Below are positions 58,655 to 64,000 of a stretch of 64,000 nucleotides of DNA, piece after piece (position 1 is the stretch's first letter; each line of letters begins with the position of its first letter). This DNA is from Arthrobacter sp. CJ23 (GTDB taxonomy: Bacteria > Actinomycetota > Actinomycetes > Actinomycetales > Micrococcaceae). The position numbers were made by a program, and so were the translations under genes. The notes under the pieces are model-generated. The model did no database searches. It was not told the origin of the DNA and saw nothing but the letters and a program-made list of their open reading frames with translations. The DNA is taken from contig NZ_CP102950.1 in assembly GCF_024741795.1 (NCBI RefSeq), positions 4,402,001 through 4,466,000 on the forward strand. Direction: 5' to 3'.

Positions 58655-59797
58655 GTGCTGGATACGGTAAGTCTGAAGTTGGCCCTGGGGGTCGTCACGT
58701 TGACCCTGTGTTGCTTGTTCTTGGGATCGTTTCGCCGGACCAGGTCCCCGTACAGCGGCTGGTGGTGCGTGGCGCTGGCGTTTTGGCTTGTCGGGAACGC
58801 ATCGTTCCTGCTCACTGGAACACCTCACCAGGTCTGGGCCAATCCGCTCGGGAACGCCCTGTTGGTGGCTGGGGCGTTCAGCGTGTGGGCAGGCACCCGT
58901 TCCCTGCGGCTGCTCCGGACGGCGCGATGGCAGCTTCTCGCCGGCCCCGGAGTCACGGTCGTGGCATCCATTATGGAGAACCCGGCCATCAATGCCTGGT
59001 CCGGGGGCCTGGTGTACTTGCTGATGATGGGAACAGGGATGGCCCTTGCGGCCCGGGAACTATCGCTGTTGAAGCCCAACGGTTCGCAAGCCCACCGGCC
59101 GCTCCGGTTAGTCGCCGCAGTCTTGGTTGCCTACTTCCTGTGCCGGGGAATCGTCTACGCTCTGGACGGCCCCCAGGGTCCGGAGTTCCGCACCTACTTC
59201 AGCCCGGCGGTGACCTGCCTGTTCCTCATAGTCCTTCTGATTACAGTGTCTTTCAGCATGACGGAGCTGAGTAACGAGCAACTCATCAAGGCCCTCAGGG
59301 AACGGGCCACCCGGGACGGTCTGACTGGGCTTCTGAACCGTGAAGCGTTCACGGAATTGGCGGACCAGGAATGCCGCAGGCTCGAGGCCGCAGGGTCCGT
59401 TTCCACGGTGATCCTGGCTGACTTGGACCACTTCAAGGCTGTGAATGACACGCACGGCCATTCGGCCGGGGACGCGGCGATCCAGGCGTTTGCCTCTGCC
59501 TGCGTGGATTCCGTCCGTCGCACGGACCTGGTGGGGCGGTACGGGGGTGAGGAATTCATCATCCTGCTGGCGGGCGCCGATCAAGATCGGGCCGCCACCA
59601 TCACGGCGGAGATCAGCCGCACTCTGGCTGCGTCGAACCCGCCTGAGGGTATGGCCTTTCCCACGGTGAGCTATGGCATAGCCTCCAGCGCAAACACCGG
59701 CGCCGGGCTCGCGCACATGATCGCGACCGCCGACGCCGCTCTCTATGAGGCCAAGGCCTTGGGGAGAAACCGCGCGGTAGCGGTCAATCCACGGTGA
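58655..59797 (+). CDS. Membrane-bound diguanylate cyclase (GGDEF)
   Basis: The product (380 aa) has six or seven N-terminal transmembrane helices (residues 1-210) and a C-terminal GGDEF domain making cyclic di-GMP. The active-site loop is RYGGEEFIILLAG; the product-inhibition I-site RRTD lies just before it; metal-binding ADLDHFKAVNDTHGH and the entry motif RDGLTGLLNR are intact. No EAL domain is present. I chose GTG 58655, preceded by GGGGGAG, over ATG 58616. The membrane part is a sensor of unknown ligand. It is convergent with the PucR gene. Confidence 0.88.
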   Translation: MLDTVSLKLALGVVTLTLCCLFLGSFRRTRSPYSGWWCVALAFWLVGNASFLLTGTPHQVWANPLGNALLVAGAFSVWAGTRSLRLLRTARWQLLAGPGVTVVASIMENPAINAWSGGLVYLLMMGTGMALAARELSLLKPNGSQAHRPLRLVAAVLVAYFLCRGIVYALDGPQGPEFRTYFSPAVTCLFLIVLLITVSFSMTELSNEQLIKALRERATRDGLTGLLNREAFTELADQECRRLEAAGSVSTVILADLDHFKAVNDTHGHSAGDAAIQAFASACVDSVRRTDLVGRYGGEEFIILLAGADQDRAATITAEISRTLAASNPPEGMAFPTVSYGIASSANTGAGLAHMIATADAALYEAKALGRNRAVAVNPR

Positions 59798-59822
59798 CCG
59801 ACGCGGTCCACCGCGGCGCCGC

Positions 59823-61343
59823 CTACGCCGGGCGCGGGGTGAGGCTGCCCTGGGGATCCATGGCCTCATGGATCTGCAGGGCGAACCACAGCTGCGCCAC
59901 GGTGGAGGTCTCGTTCATGTCCAGTCCGGTCAGCTCGCCGATCTTGCGCATCCGGTACATGACCGTCTGCCGGTGGGTAAAGAGGGCAGCCGCGGTCTTC
60001 TGCCACGAACGCTGCTTGTCCAGGAAGGTCCCCAGCGTGACAATGAGGTCCCCGTGCTCACCCTGTTCGTACTCGAAAATCGGACCGAGAAGACGCCGAA
60101 CCAAAGCCGTTCCCTCCTCGAAGCTCGTGAGTCCAAGCCACGAAGAACCCTGGGCGTACCGGGCCAGGGTCACCTTGTTCCCTTGGGCGGAACCGAGCGC
60201 CCAGAGCGATTCCTGAAGCGCCCGCTGAATGCCGGCCACGGCCGCCGGCGCGCTGATGCCGATCGTGGCACCCTGCCCGGCGCAGTGAATCAGCACATCG
60301 TCGGCTACCTCCGCGCAGACCACCACGTGCAGCCGATTGTTGCGCCTCAAGGACGCGGCCGGAACTCCGTGGCGCCAAAGTTCGATGTGCACGTTTGCCA
60401 GCCTGTCGCCGTCGTCCGCTGAGATCGAGGCGAGCAGGAACTCCTGTGCCGGGAGCCCGAAAGCCGCCAGCCTGCTTTCCATTTCCGCTGTCCCCAGGCG
60501 GCCGTCGAAGGCCTGCAGCAGGAACTCGCCCGCCAGCCTGTGCTCGCCTTCCAAGGACAGGACAATGCGCGAAAGCTGCAGCCCCAGCACCGTTGCGGCG
60601 TGCAGAAGTACGACGGCGTCCGGATGCGGCTCGCTGTTCGGCAGCACCACCAGGAGCGCATTGGCATGGGTCGGAATGTCCATGGTCAGTACGTGCCTGC
60701 CCCTGACGCGATGCCACTGGAAGTTCTTGCCCGCGAGGGCTACCTGCCCGGACAGCGGAGCCCATTCGTCCGCGAGGAACACCGGGAGCGGCCGGCCTTC
60801 GGGATGCCAGGGATGGAGGCAGCGCCGATCAACCACAAACAGATCCGCGTCCAGTTCCGTGGCCAACCTCTGGACAAGGCTCTGCCAATTGTCCTCGGAC
60901 GCACCGGCCGTCCGGAGAAGGTCGTAGACCCGCGCGGTCTGGCGTAGGCGCCGCGATTCTTCGAGCAGCGAAGCTTCAGCAACCGTGCGGGCGATGGCGA
61001 TAAACGGCAAGGGGTAGGGGACGTTGATCAGCGGCAGCGGCAGGCGGTCGCAGGCCTCCAGGAACTCCGGCAAGAGCTCAGGCGCGTGCATCTTCTCGCC
61101 GATGGCCAGGGCGCTTGCTCCGGAGTCCACCAGTGCCGCTGCGAGCGCCACCTGCCCGGCAGCGTCGGCGGGTATGGACAAGCCGTTGGTCATCATGAGC
61201 TCACCCCCGGTCACCCATTCCCACAGCCTGGGCAGGTCGGAGGTGTGGGCCCAGGTGATGCGGTTGTCGCGGCCTTCCGCCCCAGCCAGGAGCGTCAGCC
61301 CCAGCTGCGGCTCGGCCACGAGTTCGGCCACGGTGATTGCCAT
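59823..61343 (-). CDS. PucR-family transcriptional regulator
   Basis: The product (506 aa) has an N-terminal PucR sensor domain (residues 1-125; TVAELVAEPQLGLTLLAG, HTSDLPRLWEWVTGGELMMTNG). A middle GAF/GGDEF-like region follows, then the C-terminal PucR HTH (TAAALFTHRQTVMYRMRKIGELTGLDM). Family members sense purine-breakdown or nitrogen compounds and control adjacent catabolic genes. It is divergent from the ureohydrolase-permease operon, with a 16-bp palindrome between them. Confidence 0.9.
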   Translation of the reverse strand: MAITVAELVAEPQLGLTLLAGAEGRDNRITWAHTSDLPRLWEWVTGGELMMTNGLSIPADAAGQVALAAALVDSGASALAIGEKMHAPELLPEFLEACDRLPLPLINVPYPLPFIAIARTVAEASLLEESRRLRQTARVYDLLRTAGASEDNWQSLVQRLATELDADLFVVDRRCLHPWHPEGRPLPVFLADEWAPLSGQVALAGKNFQWHRVRGRHVLTMDIPTHANALLVVLPNSEPHPDAVVLLHAATVLGLQLSRIVLSLEGEHRLAGEFLLQAFDGRLGTAEMESRLAAFGLPAQEFLLASISADDGDRLANVHIELWRHGVPAASLRRNNRLHVVVCAEVADDVLIHCAGQGATIGISAPAAVAGIQRALQESLWALGSAQGNKVTLARYAQGSSWLGLTSFEEGTALVRRLLGPIFEYEQGEHGDLIVTLGTFLDKQRSWQKTAAALFTHRQTVMYRMRKIGELTGLDMNETSTVAQLWFALQIHEAMDPQGSLTPRPA

Positions 61344-61388
61344 TGAAACGTGCTCCCGGCTCTCCAGAACGGCGGCATGTGGCGGAGT

Positions 61389-61404
61389 TTAGACATTTGT
61401 CTAA
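61389..61404. promoter_or_regulatory. TTAGACA-TT-TGTCTAA operator
   Basis: A perfect 7-bp inverted repeat with a 2-nt spacer, 46 bp from the PucR start and 183 bp before the ureohydrolase start. It is the most symmetrical site in this divergent promoter region (61344-61586) and the likely binding site of the PucR protein. Confidence 0.6.
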
Positions 61405-61586
61405 GCGCCTCGGCCATTTGTAGTCAATGTACCGCTATTCACCGTGATGCGCGTCACGAAGAATGGAATTACGAACTTCCCGCCACCATTCCCGCACTAC
61501 TCCCGCTCAACGACGAGCACCCGCAACCATCACCGAAATGCCGGTGGCCCAGCCGCCAGGCAGCACAGCAAACGAAGGATCCCGGC

Positions 61587-62591
61587 ATGACAACGCACAA
61601 GCCCATCGGCCCCGTCGACGCAACCAAAGTCCCCCGGTATGCAGGCCTTGGCACCTTCGCCAGGCTTCCCCAGATCGACCGCGTTCCGGACTACGACATT
61701 GCGATCGTCGGCGTCCCGTTCGACGGCGGGACCTCCTTCCGGCCCGGCGCCCGTTTCGGTCCTGCCGCAGTCCGCGAGGCCTCCCGGCTCCTGCGCCCCG
61801 GCTACCACCCAGAGCTCGACGTCGAGCCCGTCTACGAAGCCCAGGTTGTTGACGCCGGCGACATCGCCTGCACGCCCTACGACATCGCACGTGCCGTCCG
61901 CGAAATCGAGGAGCAGGCGCTGCCCCTGATCAGCGGGGACAAGAGGCTCATCTCGATCGGCGGCGACCACACCATCGCCCTCCCCATGCTGAGGGCCCTG
62001 AACAAGGTCCACGGACCCGTCGCGTTGCTGCACTTCGACGCCCACCTGGATACCTGGGACACGTACTTCGACCAGCCCGTCACCCATGGCACCATCTTCC
62101 GCCGCGCCTTCGAAGAAGGCCTGCTTGTGGAGGACAAGTCCATGCACGTCGGCATCCGCGGGCCGGTCTATGACCGCAACGACTTCCTCCGCGACCACGA
62201 ATTCGGGTTCCAGATCATCCGCTGCTCGGACCTTGACGTCATCGGTGTCCCGGCAGCAATTGCCCAAGTGAAGGAGCGGCTCGGCGACACGCCCGTCTAC
62301 GTCTCCATAGACATCGACGTCCTGGACCCGGCATTCGCACCAGGCACCGGAACCCCGGAGATGGGCGGGCTCCACTCCCGCGAACTCCTGGCCCTGCTCC
62401 GCGGACTGAACGGCATCAACATTGTGGGCGCCGACGTCGTGGAAGTGGCTCCGGCCTACGACCACGCAGACATCACCACGGTCGCGGCGGCCACCCTCGT
62501 TTTCGACCTGCTCGCGCTCATGGTGAACCGCAGCAAGGCCTCCACCGACTCCGTGCGCGAACTCGCTTCGGCATCCCGGACACTGTCATGA
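61587..62591 (+). CDS. Ureohydrolase (agmatinase/guanidinobutyrase family)
   Basis: The product (334 aa) is a binuclear-manganese ureohydrolase releasing urea from a guanidino compound. All metal-ligand motifs are intact: SIGGDHTI, LHFDAHLDTWD and SIDIDVLDPAFAPGTGTPEMGGL. The entry segment VGVPFDGGTSFRPGARFGP is shared by agmatinase, guanidinobutyrase, guanidinopropionase and guanidine hydrolase, so the substrate is open. ATG 61587 follows AAGGA. It overlaps the NCS1 permease gene (ATGA), suggesting that the permease imports its substrate. Confidence 0.9.
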   Translation: MTTHKPIGPVDATKVPRYAGLGTFARLPQIDRVPDYDIAIVGVPFDGGTSFRPGARFGPAAVREASRLLRPGYHPELDVEPVYEAQVVDAGDIACTPYDIARAVREIEEQALPLISGDKRLISIGGDHTIALPMLRALNKVHGPVALLHFDAHLDTWDTYFDQPVTHGTIFRRAFEEGLLVEDKSMHVGIRGPVYDRNDFLRDHEFGFQIIRCSDLDVIGVPAAIAQVKERLGDTPVYVSIDIDVLDPAFAPGTGTPEMGGLHSRELLALLRGLNGINIVGADVVEVAPAYDHADITTVAAATLVFDLLALMVNRSKASTDSVRELASASRTLS

Positions 62592-64000
62592 ACGCGCCCG
62601 TCGCCACGGCCGAGGTACCCCGGCTCGAGGACAAGACCATCCAGCCCATCCCCGCGAACGAACGCCACGGAAAAGCCCGGGACCTCTTCACCATCTGGTT
62701 CGGCTCCAACATCATGATCATGACCATCGTGACCGGCGGGCTCGCCACCACGGTGTTCGGCCTCAACTTTGTGCCCGCGATCGTGGGAATCATCATCGGC
62801 AACGTGGTGGGCGGCATCTTCATGGCGCTGCATTCCGCCCAGGGCCCGCAACTGGGCGTGGCGCAAATGATCCAGACCCGCGGCCAGTTCGGTTCATTCG
62901 GGGCGCTGCTGATCGTGGTGATCGTGGTGATCATGTACGTCGGTTTCTTCGCGGCGAACCTGGTCTTTGGCGGCGAGGCAATGGCAGCCGTCAGCCCGGG
63001 CATCAGTGTTGACGCGGGCATCATCATCATCGGCGTCGTCAGCGTTATTGCCACGATCTTCGGCTACCGGCTCATTCACGCCTACGCACGCATCCTGAGC
63101 ATCGCGGCCGGCCTGGCGCTGCTGCTGGCCTTCGCCTGGATCCTGTTCGTCCAGGGACTGCCGGCCAGCTTCCTGGACCAGGGAAACTTCAACTGGGTTG
63201 GCTTCATGGGCACCATCTCCGTATCCGCCCTGTGGCAGCTCGCCTACGCCCCGTACGTCTCGGATTACTCCCGCTACATGCCCCAGGGCACGGGCTCGGC
63301 CCCGGCCTTCTGGGCGTCCTACTCAGGCTGCGTCCTGGGAACCCTGTTTCCCATGATCCTGGGCGCCCTGGTAGGAACGCTGGCCCTGGCCCTGAGCAGC
63401 GATGGCGGCAACGTTGAAATCGTGGGCAGCCTGGGAGCCCTGCTGGGGCCTTGGACGCTCGCCATTATCGGGATCTTCTGCCTGGGCGTGGCCGCGTCGA
63501 ATGCCATGAATCTTTACTGTGGAGTCCTGTGCAGCCTCACCATCGGCCAGACGTTCAGGCCGAACTGGCTGCCCCACGCCAAGACCCGGAGCATAGCCGC
63601 GGTTGTCATCTTCGCACTCGCCCTGCTGATCGCACTGTTCGCCCGCGACAACTTCATCCTCTTCTACACCAACTTCCTCTCGTTCCTGATGTACGTCCTG
63701 GTCCCCTGGACGGCCATCAACCTGGTGGACTACTACCTTCTCCGGCACGGCGACTACAAGGTTGAAGACTTCTTCAAGCGCGACGGCGGCGTGTACGGAC
63801 GGTTCAATTGGGTCGCCATCGGCTCCTACGTAGCAGGCGCCTTGATCCAGGTCCCCTTCTCCGCCACAGCGATCTACACGGGCCCCGTGGCCGCGGCCAT
63901 GGGCGGCGTGGACGTCTCCTGGATCGTGGGGCTGGTGGTTGTTGCCCCGCTCTACTACTTCGCGGCACGCATCTTCCGGAACAAGCCGGCGGCCGCCCCC
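62588..64000 (+). CDS. NCS1-family purine/cytosine permease (cut by the window edge)
   Basis: The gene starts at ATG 62588, overlapping the ureohydrolase stop, and is open to the end of the window (471 codons seen). The protein shows IPANERHGKARDLFTIWFGSNIMI, the conserved cytosolic start of CodB/NCS1 carriers, followed by at least ten hydrophobic helices. The loop YAPYVSDYSRYMP is also typical. NCS1 proteins co-transport nucleobases, allantoin, hydantoins and related compounds with H+ or Na+. Coupling to a ureohydrolase suggests a guanidino or related nitrogen compound. Confidence 0.88.
   Translation, partial: MNAPVATAEVPRLEDKTIQPIPANERHGKARDLFTIWFGSNIMIMTIVTGGLATTVFGLNFVPAIVGIIIGNVVGGIFMALHSAQGPQLGVAQMIQTRGQFGSFGALLIVVIVVIMYVGFFAANLVFGGEAMAAVSPGISVDAGIIIIGVVSVIATIFGYRLIHAYARILSIAAGLALLLAFAWILFVQGLPASFLDQGNFNWVGFMGTISVSALWQLAYAPYVSDYSRYMPQGTGSAPAFWASYSGCVLGTLFPMILGALVGTLALALSSDGGNVEIVGSLGALLGPWTLAIIGIFCLGVAASNAMNLYCGVLCSLTIGQTFRPNWLPHAKTRSIAAVVIFALALLIALFARDNFILFYTNFLSFLMYVLVPWTAINLVDYYLLRHGDYKVEDFFKRDGGVYGRFNWVAIGSYVAGALIQVPFSATAIYTGPVAAAMGGVDVSWIVGLVVVAPLYYFAARIFRNKPAAAP

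Noticed and set aside
1..64000. Search for CRISPR arrays, insertion sequences and integrases.
   Set aside because: No regularly spaced repeats, transposase motifs or terminal inverted repeats with target duplications were seen; the only tandem repeats are the two-copy units at 863 and 30012.

Overview
The window is high-GC chromosomal DNA from an actinobacterium. The best fit is an Arthrobacter/Pseudarthrobacter-type soil bacterium, judged from the GC-rich codon use, frequent GTG/TTG starts, ATGA gene overlaps and the catabolic gene content. I see no rRNA, tRNA, CRISPR array, insertion sequence or prophage module.

Layout. 1-6.9 kb: the 5' end of a probable TetR regulator with a palindromic operator, an FMN reductase, a GerMN lipoprotein, a two-gene unit of unknown function (soluble protein plus four-helix membrane protein), a PEP-mutase-like enzyme, a PLP aminotransferase and a universal stress protein. 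6.9-12.5 kb (minus strand): a hisC-like aminotransferase, a 42-bp perfect palindrome, a branched-chain 2-oxoacid dehydrogenase operon (E1alpha, E1beta, E2) and a PAP2 phosphatase. 12.6-19.2 kb: a holin-like membrane protein, a WXG100-like protein coupled to an alpha/beta hydrolase, purB, and small enzymes. 19.3-32.2 kb: an SDR, an MHS transporter, pxpC-pxpB-pxpA, a spermidine/putrescine-type ABC transporter with divergent LysR regulator, then an RraA-type aldolase and an aminotransferase. 32.3-39.8 kb: a homoprotocatechuate (hpa) meta-cleavage operon, including a FAH-RraA fusion. 39.9-48.0 kb: a DUF1016 nuclease flanked by duplicated inverted repeats, hydrolases, a tiny HTH protein with a 38-bp palindrome, an amidohydrolase and an aromatic-ring flavin hydroxylase. 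48.0-58.5 kb: a polysaccharide locus (DUF2264 protein, DeoR/LacI-type hybrid regulator, sugar ABC transporter, 2-hydroxyacid dehydrogenase, family 8 polysaccharide lyase). 58.6-64 kb: a diguanylate cyclase, a PucR regulator, a ureohydrolase and an NCS1 permease cut by the window edge.

How the genes fit together. The most unusual observation is regulatory. Three separate promoters (upstream of pxpA, of the ABC substrate-binding gene/LysR, and of the aminotransferase-aldolase pair) carry the same bipartite motif, AGACnnAAT-N23-TTATGnC, with identical spacing. This suggests one LysR regulon that joins import, 5-oxoproline-type ring opening, transamination and aldol cleavage. I infer a catabolic route for a 4-substituted glutamate or its lactam; no such route can be proved from sequence alone. 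Other candidates for new biology are the soluble/membrane gene pair at 2.0-3.5 kb, the DUF1016 nuclease whose promoter repeats a palindrome from its own coding sequence, and the FAH-RraA fusion that may replace the usual HpaG.
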